Positions 1 through 10,200 of a stretch of 64,000 nt of DNA are shown in pieces. The number at the start of each line of letters is the position of its first letter. Position 1 is the first letter of the stretch. This DNA is from Steroidobacteraceae bacterium. Lineage in GTDB: Bacteria > Pseudomonadota > Gammaproteobacteria > Steroidobacterales > Steroidobacteraceae. The position numbers and the translations under genes were made by a program. The notes beneath the pieces are model-generated. The model was not told where the DNA came from, did not search any database, and saw only the letters and a list, made by a program, of their open reading frames with translations. The DNA lies in the NCBI GenBank assembly GCA_027531255.1, contig JAPZRU010000007.1:1-64000 (forward strand). Reading direction: 5' to 3'.

Positions 1-18
1 CGCCCCCCCACCGCTGGG

Positions 19-654
19 TCACCGGAAATACCCGTGCAGCACCTCGAGCACGATACCCGTCGCGATCGAGGCGAGGATCAGGTCCGAATCGACGCGCATC
101 CAGTGGGCGCCGCGCGGCGGCGGCCGCAACCGGTAGTAGCCGTAGTCGCGGATCACGTAGCGGCCTGCGAGATATGGCGGCGGTAGCCGCGCGCCGCGCT
201 TCCACCGGTGCACGCGCCGGTCGTAGTGGCGGGGGTCGTAGCCGTGCCACCAGTGGCGCGGATCGTAATGGCGCCCGCGGTAGTAGGGGTCGCGCCAGCG
301 CCGGTCGTCGTTCCACCGGCGGTCGTGATGCCACCGACGGTCGTGGTCCCACCGACGGTCGTGCTCCCACCGACGGTCGTGCTCCCAGCGACGATCGTCG
401 TCCCGACGGCGGTGTTCGTCGCGGTCGTCGTCGCGCCCGCGCCCGTACCGGCGGTCGTCGTCTCGACGCTCGTCGCGCCACTCCCGGCCGTCGTCGCGGC
501 CACGATCGCGGTGTCCGTCGTCCGCAGAACGGCGTTCGCCCGGTTCGACCTCGCGCCACTGCTCCGCGCGGTCGTCGGCGCGGGCCGGCGGGGCCGACGC
601 CAGCAGCGCCGCCAGTGCGGCGGCGACCAGGAAGGCGTGCTTCGCGAGCTGCAT
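19..654 (-). CDS. RcnB-family periplasmic protein with Arg/Asp/His/Trp repeats
   Basis: A 211-residue secreted protein. Residues 1-25 form a signal peptide ending in a PARA-type cleavage site. The middle is extremely rich in Arg, Asp and His and contains a run of six-residue units of the form RRWxHD. The C-terminal third (PPPRGAHWMRV followed by a hydrophobic ILASIATGIVLEVL stretch) is the conserved end of the RcnB family. E. coli RcnB is periplasmic and supports nickel/cobalt efflux, so metal homeostasis is the family-based guess; there is no RcnA or RcnR gene beside it, and the metal is not shown here. The start is set by a GAGGAG ribosome binding site 7 bases upstream. The repetitive middle may vary in length between strains. 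Confidence 0.75.
   Translation of the reverse strand: MQLAKHAFLVAAALAALLASAPPARADDRAEQWREVEPGERRSADDGHRDRGRDDGREWRDERRDDDRRYGRGRDDDRDEHRRRDDDRRWEHDRRWEHDRRWDHDRRWHHDRRWNDDRRWRDPYYRGRHYDPRHWWHGYDPRHYDRRVHRWKRGARLPPPYLAGRYVIRDYGYYRLRPPPRGAHWMRVDSDLILASIATGIVLEVLHGYFR
295..402. repeat. 18-bp tandem repeat inside the RcnB-like gene
   Basis: Six imperfect units of 18 bp (starting near 295, 313, 331, 349, 367 and 385) with core CCACCGACGGTCGTG. They encode the RRW-x-H/D-D hexapeptide of the RcnB-like protein, so copy-number change would keep the frame. Confidence 0.75.
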
Positions 655-749
655 CGTGATCTCCTCGGGGGACGCAGCCGGCGTCCCGGGACCGACGATG
701 CGCGCAGGCGGCTGAACGCGGCGTGAACGCCCCGGCGCCGGGTGCGGAG

Positions 750-1652
750 CTACCGCGCCCGCTGGCTGATCGCGACGCTGCCGAGGATCAGCGCACCGGC
801 GATCGCCATCGGCAGCGTCAGCGGTTCGCCGAGCGCGAGCCACGCCCAGAACACTGCGAATACCGGGATCAGGTAGGTCACCGTCACCGTGCGCGGCGCC
901 CCGATGCGCTGGATCAGCCGGAAGAAGACCGCGTACGCGGCGCCGGTGCAGACCACGCCGAGGATGATCGCGGCGAACCACGCGCCGCCGGAGGGCGGCG
1001 TCGCCGGCCAGGTCGCGACCGTGACCGGCAGCAGGACCAGCGAGGCGGCGATCAGCGTCGCGCAGGCCAGCGCGATCGGTGGCAGCCCGCGCAGGTGCCG
1101 CGTGATCAGGTTGGCCGCCACGCCGTAGAGGAACGCCGCCGCGGTACCGGCCGCGACGGCGCCTGCGACGTCGGCGCCCGGCACGTCCTTGATGGCGAGC
1201 ACGGCCACGCCCGCGAAGCCCGTGCAGAGCGCGAGCAGGCGCACGCGGCCGATCCGTTCGCGCCAGAACAGGAACGCCACCAGCGCCGTGAAGAGCACCG
1301 CCATGCTGTTCGTGATCGCGCCGATGCCGGCCGGGGCCCGCTGCGCCGCCCACGCGAACAGCGTGAACGGCACCGCGGTGTTGATCACGCCGATCAGCGC
1401 GATCTTCGGCCACGGCGCCCCGACGAACGCGCTGCGCTCCAGCCACAGGAACGGCAGCAGCACGAGCGCGCCGGTGAGTACGCGCACCTCGATCAGCGGC
1501 ACGGCGCCGAACTCGGGCGCCGCGATCCGCATGAAGATGAACGAGGCGCCCCAGACCGCGCCGAGGAAGCCGAGTTCGAGCGCGGTGCGCCAGTGCCCGG
1601 CGGCCAGGACGCGCGTCCCGGTGGCGGTGCTTCGAGCGACGGGTCCGGACAC
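750..1652 (-). CDS. EamA/DMT-family permease
   Basis: A 300-residue polytopic inner-membrane protein with about ten hydrophobic segments arranged as two EamA repeats. The first begins near residue 22 (LGAVWGASFIFMRIAAPEFG) and the second in the second half. It ends in a short Arg-rich tail typical of the drug/metabolite transporter superfamily. Substrate cannot be read from sequence. I chose a GTG start because GGAG sits 6 bases upstream of it; a CTG ten codons further up is the alternative. It lies 95 bp upstream of the RcnB-like gene on the same strand and diverges from the YbiT-type gene. Confidence 0.8.
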   Translation of the reverse strand: MSGPVARSTATGTRVLAAGHWRTALELGFLGAVWGASFIFMRIAAPEFGAVPLIEVRVLTGALVLLPFLWLERSAFVGAPWPKIALIGVINTAVPFTLFAWAAQRAPAGIGAITNSMAVLFTALVAFLFWRERIGRVRLLALCTGFAGVAVLAIKDVPGADVAGAVAAGTAAAFLYGVAANLITRHLRGLPPIALACATLIAASLVLLPVTVATWPATPPSGGAWFAAIILGVVCTGAAYAVFFRLIQRIGAPRTVTVTYLIPVFAVFWAWLALGEPLTLPMAIAGALILGSVAISQRAR

Positions 1653-1892
1653 GGCCGTCTCCGGTACGGGGAGGGCGCGCAGTATGCCCGCGGGGTGCCG
1701 GCAGCGCCGCCCGGATCCTCCAGCGGCGAGGCGACGCCGGCCCGGTCTCGACGCCCGCTCCCGGCGGACGCGGCGGCGGGCCGCGCGAACGTGCCCCGCC
1801 GGGCATCGGCCCGCTACAATCGCGCCCGCCGTGCCCCCGTGGCCGGCCCCCTCGTGCCGCGCCTTCGCGGTCGTCACCGCGGATCCGCACCC

Positions 1893-3497
1893 ATGCTCTC
1901 CACCACGAACCTCGCCATCCAGTTCGGCGCCAAGCCGCTGTTCGAGCAGGTCACGCTCAAGTTCACCGACGGCAACCGCTACGGCCTGATCGGGGCCAAC
2001 GGCTGCGGCAAGTCGACGCTGATGAAGATCCTCGGCCGCGAACTGGAGCCGACCGCCGGCGACGTGGTGCTCCAGGCGGGGCTGCGCATGGGCAAGCTCC
2101 GGCAGAACCAGTTCGGCTACGAGGACCAGCGCGTCATCGACGTCGTCATGCAGGGCCACGAGGAAATGTGGGCCGCGATGACCGAGCGCGACGCGATCTA
2201 CGCGAACCCGGACGCCACCGACGCCGACTACATGCGCGCGGCGGAACTCGAGGCGAGATTCGCGGAGTACGACGGCTACACCGCGGAGTCGCGCGCCGGT
2301 GCGATCCTGGTCGACGCGGGCATCGACGAGCCGAAGCACTTCGGCCCGATGCGCGAGATCCCGCCGGCGCTGAAGCTGCGCGTGCTGCTCGCGCAGGCGC
2401 TGTTCTCGCGCCCGGACGTGCTGCTGCTCGACGAGCCGACCAACAACCTCGACATCCACTCGATCGGCTGGCTCGAGCGCACGCTGAACGCGTACGACGC
2501 GACGATGATCATCATCAGCCACGACCGCCACTTCCTGAACCAGGTCTGCACGCACATCGCCGACCTCGACTTCCAGACCGTGAAGATCTGGCCGGGCAAC
2601 TACGACGACTTCATGCTGGCCTCGGTGCAGGCGCGGGCGCGCGTGGAGGCGTCGAACGCCAAGGCCAAGGAGCGCATCGAGGAACTGCAGGAGTTCGTGC
2701 GGCGCTTCAGCGCCAACGCCTCGAAGGCGCGGCAGGCGACCTCGCGCAAGCGGCAGATCGAGAAGATCAAGATCGAGGAGCTGAGGCCGTCCACGCGGCA
2801 GAACCCGTACATCCGCTTCGAGCAGGGCAAGAAGCTGTACCGCTCCGCGGTGACGGTGGACGCGCTCTCGTTCCGCTACCCGGGCACGGACGTCGACGTG
2901 CTGCGCAACCTGAAGTTCACGGTCGAGGCCGGCGACCGCATCGCGATCATCGGCCCGAACGGCATCGGCAAGACCACGCTGATGCGGCTGCTCGCCGGCG
3001 AGCTGAACCCGACGAAGGGCACCATCACCTGGGTCGAGAACGCGCAACCGGGCTACATGCCGCAGGACCCGCAGGCCGAGTTCGCCGTGAAGCAGGACCT
3101 GATGAGCTGGATGTCCACCTGGTCCGGCAAGGCCGACGACGACCTGATCGTGCGCGCGACGCTGGGGCGCCTGCTGTTCTCGGGCGACGAGGTGAAGAAG
3201 AGCGTGCAGGTGCTGTCGGGTGGCGAGAAGGGCCGGATGATCTACGGCAAGCTGATGCTGACGAAGCCGAACGTGATGCTGCTCGACGAGCCGACCAACC
3301 ACATGGACATGGAGACGATCGAGTCGCTCCAGATAGGCCTCGAGAAGTACGCGGGCACGCTGGTGTTCGTCTCGCACGACCGCGAGTTCGTCGGCGCGCT
3401 GGCGAACCGGATCATCGAGCTGAAGCCCGACGGCGAGTACGTGGACTACCGCGGCAACTACGACGAGTACCTGCAGGCGTACGGCCTGCAGGACTGA
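1893..3497 (+). CDS. ybiT: ABC-F family ATPase, YbiT type
   Basis: A 534-residue soluble protein with two ABC ATPase domains and no membrane segments, the hallmark of ABC-F translation factors that act on the ribosome. The first Walker A is GANGCGKS (residues 34-41), with Walker B LLLLDEPTNN. The linker (about residues 245-300) is rich in Lys, Glu and Arg and holds the conserved FSANASKARQATSRKRQ stretch. The second domain has GPNGIGKT, signature LSGGEKGRM and Walker B MLLDEPTNHMDME. Length and near-continuous similarity match E. coli YbiT rather than EttA or Uup. A TACAAT box near 1815 may be its -10 element. The real start is the ATG opening MLSTTNLAIQFG. Confidence 0.93.
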   Translation: MLSTTNLAIQFGAKPLFEQVTLKFTDGNRYGLIGANGCGKSTLMKILGRELEPTAGDVVLQAGLRMGKLRQNQFGYEDQRVIDVVMQGHEEMWAAMTERDAIYANPDATDADYMRAAELEARFAEYDGYTAESRAGAILVDAGIDEPKHFGPMREIPPALKLRVLLAQALFSRPDVLLLDEPTNNLDIHSIGWLERTLNAYDATMIIISHDRHFLNQVCTHIADLDFQTVKIWPGNYDDFMLASVQARARVEASNAKAKERIEELQEFVRRFSANASKARQATSRKRQIEKIKIEELRPSTRQNPYIRFEQGKKLYRSAVTVDALSFRYPGTDVDVLRNLKFTVEAGDRIAIIGPNGIGKTTLMRLLAGELNPTKGTITWVENAQPGYMPQDPQAEFAVKQDLMSWMSTWSGKADDDLIVRATLGRLLFSGDEVKKSVQVLSGGEKGRMIYGKLMLTKPNVMLLDEPTNHMDMETIESLQIGLEKYAGTLVFVSHDREFVGALANRIIELKPDGEYVDYRGNYDEYLQAYGLQD

Positions 3498-3554
3498 GAA
3501 GCTTCACGCGCCGCCGCTATACTCGCGCCCGCCGCGGCGGCCAGGAGAATGCAG

Positions 3555-4355
3555 ATGGCGATGGACGTGATCGACTACCAGATCTTCGGCGACGACATCC
3601 AGTACGTCGAGATCGAACTCGACCCGGGGGAGGCCGCGATCGGCGAAGCCGGAACGATGATGATGATGCAGGACGGCGTCGAGATGGACACCGTCTTCGG
3701 CGACGCCTCGGGCGCCCAGCAGGGCGGCCTGTTCGGCAAGCTCGTCGGCGCGGGCAAGCGGCTGCTGACCGGGGAGTCGCTGTTCACGACCATCTTCCAC
3801 AACGAGAGCACGACCAAGCGCCGGGTCGCGTTCGCGGCGCCGTACCCGGGGCACATCGTGCCGATCCGCCTCGGCGAGATCGGTGGCACGTTCATCTGCC
3901 AGAAGGACAGCTTCCTGTGCGCCGCGCGCGGCGTGTCGCTCGGGATCGCGTTCAACCGCAAGCTCGGCACGGGCCTGTTCGGCGGCGAGGGCTTCATCAT
4001 GCAGAAGCTCGAGGGCGACGGGATGGTGTTCGTGCATGCCGGTGGCACGCTCGCGCAGCGCGACCTCGCGCCCGGGGAGACGCTCCGCGTCGACACGGGT
4101 TGCGTGGTCGGCTTCCAGCCGAGCGTGGACTTCGACATCCAGTACGTCGGCAAGCTGAAGAGCGCGCTCTTCAGCGGCGAGGGCCTGTTCTTCGCGACGC
4201 TGCGTGGGCCGGGCCGCGTGTGGATCCAGTCGCTGCCGCTGTCGCGGCTCGCGAACCGCATCGTGCAGGCCGCGCCGGTCGCAGGCGGGCGGCAGACCGG
4301 CGAGGGCTCGATCCTCGGCGGGCTCGGCGGGCTGCTGGACGGCGACAACCGGTAA
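3555..4355 (+). CDS. TIGR00266/AIM24-family protein
   Basis: A 266-residue protein of the AIM24-like family: a beta-rich fold of unknown biochemical function, often found near membrane or stress genes. Conserved features include the N-terminal [21 protein letters not shown] segment, a Gly-rich [17 protein letters not shown] repeat in the centre and a Gly-rich C-terminus ([12 protein letters not shown]). Two starts are close together; I prefer the second ATG because AGGAG lies 7 bases upstream of it, against only 1 base from the first at 3549. A TATACT box at 3528-3533 could serve as its -10 element. Confidence 0.85.
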   Translation: MAMDVIDYQIFGDDIQYVEIELDPGEAAIGEAGTMMMMQDGVEMDTVFGDASGAQQGGLFGKLVGAGKRLLTGESLFTTIFHNESTTKRRVAFAAPYPGHIVPIRLGEIGGTFICQKDSFLCAARGVSLGIAFNRKLGTGLFGGEGFIMQKLEGDGMVFVHAGGTLAQRDLAPGETLRVDTGCVVGFQPSVDFDIQYVGKLKSALFSGEGLFFATLRGPGRVWIQSLPLSRLANRIVQAAPVAGGRQTGEGSILGGLGGLLDGDNR

Positions 4356-4408
4356 CGGCCGGCCACGGCCCGCAGCGGCAGTCCCGGCGCGTCGGCTCAC
4401 AGCCTCCC

Positions 4409-5491
4409 GTGCAGTTCGACGCTCTGGTGTTCGGCCCTGGGCTGCCGGCCGGCGGCGCCCGCGGGTCGCTGGCCGTGGACGGCGTACACGTCCACGTCCG
4501 CGCCGACGGCGCGGCCGGCTCCGCGCCGCTGTCGGCCGTGGAGCTCCGCGAAGTCGGGTTCGGCCGTCCGGGCATCGAGTGCGCGTGGGCCGCGGGCACC
4601 GAGCGCTGGGCCGTTCACGTGCTGGATCCGCAGGCCGCGGCACGGCTGCTGACCGTTCCCGCGGTTGCCGCCTCGCCGCAGGCGACCGTGCTCCAGTCGC
4701 GGCGCCGGCGACGGAACGTCGGCCGCACCCTGGGCTGGTCGGTCGTCGCCCTGCTCGTCCTGCTGCCGGTCATCCTGCTGCTGCTGATCGTGCTGCAGGC
4801 CGATCGCCTCGCCGGCTGGGCCACGCGGCACGTCCCGGTGGAGGCGGAAGTGCGCCTCGGCCGCGCCGCGTTCGACACGCTGCGCGCCGATCTCGACCTG
4901 CAGGTCTCCGGGCCCGCGTACGAGGCGGTGCAGGCGCTCGGCGGCCGACTCGCCGCGGGCTCGCGGTACCGCTACGAGTTCCACGTCGCGCGCGACGCGA
5001 CGGTGAACGCGTTCGCGCTGCCCGGCGGCATCATCGTCGTGCACACCGGGCTGATCGAGGCGACGCGCCGTGCGGAGGAACTCGCGGGCGTGCTCGCGCA
5101 CGAGATCGAGCACGTCGAACAGCGCCACGCGCTGGAAGGCGTCGTGAAGAACCTGGGCCTGCGCGCCGCCTGGGCGCTCGCGACGGGCGACCTCGGCGGC
5201 ACGCTGGCCGGCGAAGCGGCGCTGCGGCTCACGGGCCTGCAGTTCTCCCGCGACGCGGAAGCGGAGGCGGATGCCGGCGCGTTCGCGCGCCTCGTCGAAC
5301 GCGGCATCGACCCCTCGGGGCTGCGCACGTTCTTCGTGACGCTGGGCGAGAGGGTTGGTCCCGAGCCGCCCGCGCTGCTGTCCACGCATCCGGCGAGCGC
5401 GGAGCGGGCGCGCGTGCTGGCGGGGAAGCTCGCGCCGCTCGGCGGGCGCCGGTTCGAGCCGCTGCCGTACCCGAACTGGCCACCGCAGTGA
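4409..5491 (+). CDS. M48-family membrane zinc metalloprotease
   Basis: A 360-residue protein. The first 110 residues form a small soluble domain, followed by one strongly hydrophobic segment (LGWSVVALLVLLPVILLLL, about residues 112-132), then an M48 peptidase domain. The zinc-binding HEIEH motif is visible in LAHEIEHVEQRH. The third zinc ligand is probably the Glu in RDAEAEADAGA, and NAFALPGG is the usual upstream strand. The family degrades misfolded membrane or periplasmic proteins (HtpX, BepA and Oma1 relatives). The single membrane anchor suggests the catalytic domain is exported or membrane-associated. The GTG start is the first plausible codon after the preceding gene; no strong ribosome binding site decides it. 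Confidence 0.82.
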   Translation: MQFDALVFGPGLPAGGARGSLAVDGVHVHVRADGAAGSAPLSAVELREVGFGRPGIECAWAAGTERWAVHVLDPQAAARLLTVPAVAASPQATVLQSRRRRRNVGRTLGWSVVALLVLLPVILLLLIVLQADRLAGWATRHVPVEAEVRLGRAAFDTLRADLDLQVSGPAYEAVQALGGRLAAGSRYRYEFHVARDATVNAFALPGGIIVVHTGLIEATRRAEELAGVLAHEIEHVEQRHALEGVVKNLGLRAAWALATGDLGGTLAGEAALRLTGLQFSRDAEAEADAGAFARLVERGIDPSGLRTFFVTLGERVGPEPPALLSTHPASAERARVLAGKLAPLGGRRFEPLPYPNWPPQ

Positions 5492-5542
5492 GGCTGCGGC
5501 ACGCACGCCGACTCGCACTCGCGGGCCGGAACGCTGCGACCG

Positions 5543-6169
5543 TCAGGGCTTGCGGACGAGTTCCGCGCGACTTTCGTGGGGCATGCCCGCCGCGGCGAGT
5601 TCCGCTTCGATGCGGCGGCGGTCGTCGTCGGAGCGGTTCTGGCTGGACTTGAACTTGCCTTCGAGCCGCGTCACGACGATCTCGATCCCGACGATGCCCG
5701 ACAGCATCCTGTCCACGTAGCGCCCGGGCGCATCCGAGACCTGCCAGGGTGCGGCACGCCGGCTCTCGTGCTGATCCGTGAGTCCCTCCACGAGCGCCCG
5801 CAGTCGCACCGGATCGTGCTCGAAACGCACGGTTCCATGCGCGTGCACGACCGCGTAGTTCCACGTCGGCACCACCTCGCCGGTCGTCGACTTGGCCGCG
5901 TACCACGCCGGAGTCACGTAGGCGTCGGCGCCCGTGAAGACCGCGAGCACGGCGGACTCCGCCGGCAGCAACCTCCAGAGTTCGTTCGCCCGCGCCACGT
6001 GGCCCCGAAGGACGCGCTCGCCGGCATCGCCGTGCACGAGCTGCAATGGCAGGTGGTTCGCGGTGAGGACGCCTTCCACCTGCGCCACCACGCAGGCCAG
6101 CGGGTGGCGGGCAACGAACTGCTCCAGGCGGACCGGATCGTCCTCGCGGAAATGCGGCGGGCGGTACAT
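5543..6169 (-). CDS. PaiB-like FMN-binding regulator
   Basis: A 208-residue protein of the PaiB family, which has a split-barrel flavin-binding fold. Family markers are MYRPPHF at the N-terminus, TANHLPL, the segment AYVTPAWYAAK followed by VPTWNYAVVHAHG, and the C-terminal GIEIVVTRLEGKFKSSQNR. Bacillus PaiB was described as a negative regulator of sporulation and protease genes, but many members act through an unknown mechanism, so the regulatory role is inherited from the name. It lies 11 bp after the phosphoesterase gene on the same strand and is probably co-transcribed. Confidence 0.85.
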   Translation of the reverse strand: MYRPPHFREDDPVRLEQFVARHPLACVVAQVEGVLTANHLPLQLVHGDAGERVLRGHVARANELWRLLPAESAVLAVFTGADAYVTPAWYAAKSTTGEVVPTWNYAVVHAHGTVRFEHDPVRLRALVEGLTDQHESRRAAPWQVSDAPGRYVDRMLSGIVGIEIVVTRLEGKFKSSQNRSDDDRRRIEAELAAAGMPHESRAELVRKP

Positions 6170-6180
6170 CGCGGCGACCC

Positions 6181-7155
6181 TCAGTAAGGACCGTTATCCG
6201 GCACCACCAGCGGCCGGAAGCCGAACACCGCGGGGTCCCGCGGGTACACGTCCACGCGCACCGCGTGCACGTCCTCGGAACCCATCACCTGCAGGAAGTT
6301 GAGGAACGGCACGTCGCGCTCGTCGCGGTCGACCACCTCGCGCCAGCGCCGCAGCAGCAGCGTGTGCCGGTCGGCGTGCACCACCAGCACGGGGCGTGCG
6401 AACGCGGCGGCCCGGTCGCGCAGCCGCTGCAGCAACGCGGCGAAGCCGGAGGGCGCGTCCTTCACTTCCTCCTTGAACGGGTCGGCCTGCCAGGCGAGCA
6501 CCAGCGCGGGCGCCTCGATCCGCACCGCGTGGTCGAACGCGGCATCGAGCCACGCGAGGTTCGCCGCGTCGCGCGCCTCGAACTCCGCGACACGCGCCGG
6601 CTCCGCCGGCACCCGGTTGTTGTTGCTGCCGACCACGTGCAGCGTCGCGAACACGAGGCCACCGTGTTCGAAGCGCACGTTCTCGGGGAACCCGCCGCCG
6701 GTCGCGCTCGACTGGGGCGTCACGCGCAACCCGCGGCGGCCGAAGCTGCGGCCGGGTTCCGCGTAGAACGTGCGGCGCAGGAACGCCAGTCGCTCGTGCG
6801 GGTCGCGGCCGACCCGGTTGCAGTCGGTCCAATCGTTGTCGCCCGGCGTGTAGACGAGCGGGAACGGCGCACGCGCGAAGCGGTCCCGGATCGTCTCGTA
6901 GACCCCGTCGTCGCACGGGTCGCGGCTGGCCTTCATGTCGCCGAGGTGGAACGCGAAGGCCGGCCGCTCGCGGGCGGTCGCGGCGAACAGCCGGTCGAGC
7001 TTCGCGAGGTCGCCCTCGCCGTAGGGCATGCAGCCCATCGCGACGAAGGTGAACGGGCGGCCTCGACGCGGGCGCGCCGCCGCGAGCGACGGTGCCGCGA
7101 GCGGCAGCACGACGGCGGCGAGCCCGGCGCCCAGGAAACGCCTGCGATCGATCAT
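6181..7155 (-). CDS. Tat-exported calcineurin-like phosphoesterase
   Basis: A 324-residue protein that starts with a twin-arginine signal (MIDRRRFLGAGLAAVVLPLA), so it should be exported folded. The mature part resembles metallophosphoesterases: FHLGDMKAS supplies a GD motif and YTPGDNDWTDCNR the GDND/E motif. The first D-x-H box of the superfamily is not obvious; the matching stretch reads FVAMGCMPYGEG. Substrate unknown. GGAGCAGCCG before the ATG gives a good ribosome binding site and excludes a longer Arg-rich reading upstream. It follows the RND gene by 52 bp and precedes the PaiB-like gene by 11 bp. Confidence 0.75.
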   Translation of the reverse strand: MIDRRRFLGAGLAAVVLPLAAPSLAAARPRRGRPFTFVAMGCMPYGEGDLAKLDRLFAATARERPAFAFHLGDMKASRDPCDDGVYETIRDRFARAPFPLVYTPGDNDWTDCNRVGRDPHERLAFLRRTFYAEPGRSFGRRGLRVTPQSSATGGGFPENVRFEHGGLVFATLHVVGSNNNRVPAEPARVAEFEARDAANLAWLDAAFDHAVRIEAPALVLAWQADPFKEEVKDAPSGFAALLQRLRDRAAAFARPVLVVHADRHTLLLRRWREVVDRDERDVPFLNFLQVMGSEDVHAVRVDVYPRDPAVFGFRPLVVPDNGPY

Positions 7156-7207
7156 CGGCTGCTCCGTACCCGATCTGCCTCGATTCGACGCGGCGCGCCG
7201 CAGCCCG

Positions 7208-10200
7208 TCAAGCCGCCGCGGCCGGGTTCGCGCTCGCGCGCGAGCGGAAGCGCGCACCGACCCAGCGTTCGAAGCGCGCGACGTAGACGTAGACCACCGG
7301 CACGACCAGCAGGCTGAGCGCCGTCGAGGTGATCAGCCCGCCTATCACGGCCACCGCCATCGGGCGCGCGAAGCTCGCGTCGCCGCCGCTGATGCCGAGC
7401 GCCAGCGGCAGCATGCCCGCGATCATCGCGATCGTCGTCATCAGGATCGGCCGCGCGCGCTTGTGGCACGCGTCCACCAGCGCATCGTGCTCGGAGAGCC
7501 CGTGATCGCGCATCGCGATCAGCGCGTAGTCCACCAGCAGGATCGAGTTCTTCGTGACGATGCCGAGCAGCATCACGAGGCCGATCAGCACCGGCAGCCC
7601 GAACTCGCTGCCTGCGAGCAGCACGGCCACGAACGCGCCACCGATCGACAGCGGCGCGGCGGAGAGGATCGTGATCGGCTGGAACCAGTCCTTGAACAGC
7701 AGCACGAGCACGCAGTAGACGCAGAGCACGGCGACCAGCAGCGCCGTACCGAACGACGAGAAGATCTCGACGAGCAGCTCCGCGTCGCCGGACTCAACCC
7801 ACTCGACGTCCGAGGGCAGCGCCTGCACCGACGGCAGCGCCTGCACCGCCGCGAGCGCCTCGCCTAGCGGCGTTCCGCCGAGGTCGGCGGTGATCGAGAC
7901 GTTGCGCAGCCGGTTCCAGCGGTCGATCTGCGACGGGCCGCTGCCGATCTCGATCGTGGCGACCGCGTTCAGCGGCACGAGGCCGTCGCGGCCGCGGACG
8001 CGCAGCTGCGAGAGGGTCTCGAGGTCGGCGCGCGCGGCCTCGGGCATGCGCACGCGGATGTCGACCTGGCGGTCGTCCACCGAGAGCTTCGCGAGCGCCG
8101 GATCGAAGTCGCCGCGGGTGGCGACGCGGACGACCTCGGCGATCGCCTGCGTCGTCACGCCGAGCTCGGCGGCGCGCACCGGGTCCGGACGGATCACGAC
8201 GTCCGGCCGCTCGAGCGAAGCGCTCGACGCGACGCCGCCGAGGAACGGCAGCGTGCGCAGGTCCGTGACGATCGCGTCGGCCGCGGCCTCGAGCGCCTGC
8301 GGATTGCGGCTCTGCAGGATGATCGCCAGCTGTTCGCCGGGACCGCCGCTGGTGATCGAGAACTTGGCGCCGGGCAGGTTCGCCAGCCGCGCGCGGATCG
8401 CCGCCTCGATCTCGCCCTGCGACGGCCGCTCGCCACGCTCGGCGAGCGTGACGTTCAGCGTCGCGCGGCGCACCTCGCCGGCCGTGCCGCCGCCGCGGGC
8501 GCCGGCCTGCTGCGGCTGGCCGACCGCGGTGAACACGCGCGTGACGCCCTCGACCGGCTCCGGCCCCTCGACGATCGCTCGCCGCGCCTCCTCGGCGACC
8601 TGCAGCGTGTCCGGCAGGCTCGTGCCCGGCGGCAGCTCCAGGTTCAGCATCGTGTAGCTGCGGTCGCCCGCGGGGATGAACCCGGTCTTCAGGAACGGGA
8701 TCAGCGCGAGCGAGCCGACGAAGAACGCGGTCGCGAGCGCCATCGTCATGCGCCGGTGCGCGAGGCACCACTGCACGCCGCGCATGTACGCGGTCATCGC
8801 GCGGCCGTCCGGCGGCTCGGCGTGCGGAACGGGCTTCAGCAGCCGGACCGCGAGCATCGGCGTGCACAGGCGCGCGACCAGCAGCGAGAACAGCACGGCC
8901 GCGACGGCGGTCCAGCCGAACTGCCTGAACACGAGCCCCGGCACGCCGCTCATGAACGCGGTCGGCAGGAACACGACCACCAGCGCCATCGTGGTCGCGA
9001 CGACCGCGAGGCCGATCTCGTTGACCGCGATCTCGGTCGCCTCGCGGATGCTGCGGCCGCCCTGGCGGTGGCGGTTGATGTTCTCGATCTCGACGATCGC
9101 GTCGTCGACCAGGATGCCGACCACCACCGACAGCGCGAGCAGCGTGATCGTGTTCAGCGTGAAGCCGGCCAGCTGCATGAACGCGAAGGTCGGCAGGATC
9201 GACAGCGGCAGCGCCAGCGCGCCGACGATCGTCGCCCTCCAGTCGCGCAGGAACACCCAGATCACGAGCATCGCGAGGATCGCGCCCTCGTAGAGCATCG
9301 CCATCGAGCCCTCGTACTGGCCGAGCGTCTCCTCGACGGACGTGCTCGCCAGCGCGAAATCGAGTCCGGGGTAGCGTGCCTCGAGGGCCGCGAGTCGCTC
9401 CTGCACCTCGTCGAAGATCGCGATCTCGTCGTAGCCCTTGCTCTGGCTGATCTGGATGCCGACGGCCGCGCGGCCGTCGAGCAGCGCGGCGCTCGTCCGC
9501 TCGGCGAGGCCGTCGGTGACGGTGGCGACCTCGTCGAGGCGCACGAAGTGCCCGCCCGGCACGGGAATCGGCAGCGTCGCGAGCTCCTGCGCCGTGCGCA
9601 CCGTCGCGATCGTGCGCACGCCCTGCTCGGCGCCGCCGACCTGCCCGCGGCCGCCCGACGCCTCCTGCTGCACCTGGCGCAGCGCGCGCGACACGTCCGC
9701 GGCCGTGAGGCCGAGCGCCGCGAGGCGCACGGGGTCCACCTCGACGCGGACCTCGCGGTCGCCGCCGCCGACCCGGGCGATCCGGCCGACACCCCGGATC
9801 GCGACGATCTCGCGCGACACCACGTCGTCGACGAACCAGCTGAGTTCCAGCTCGTCCATCGTCGTGCTGGTGACGGCGAAGGTCGCGATCGGCCCGCCCG
9901 GCGTCACGGTCAGCTTCGAGACCACCGGCTCCTCGAGGTCGGCGGGCAGGTCCGAGCGCACCTTGTCGACCGCGTCCTTCACGTCGACGAGCGCGTCCGA
10001 CAGGTTGCGCTCCAGCACGAACTCGAGCGTGATCGTGACCGCACCCTCGTTGATGCGGGTCGAGACGTTCTCGATGCCCTGGATCGTCGCGATCGAGTCC
10101 TCGACGGGCCGCGCGACTTCCGTCTCGAGCTGCGCTGGCGAGGCGCCGGGCAGCGCCAGCTGCACCTCGACGGTCGGGAAGTCGAGGTCCGGGAAGTTCT

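Noticed and set aside
295-402. CRISPR-like repeat array
   Set aside because: Units are contiguous 18-mers without spacers and lie in frame inside a coding gene.
153-503. A Thr/Gly/Ala-rich 116-residue frame within the RcnB-like gene
   Set aside because: It is the alternative frame of the 18-bp tandem repeat; the RcnB-like frame has the signal peptide and family C-terminus.
750-3377. An 875-codon minus-strand frame reading through the YbiT gene into the EamA gene
   Set aside because: Only the last 300 residues are a real protein (EamA permease); the upstream part is the antisense of YbiT.
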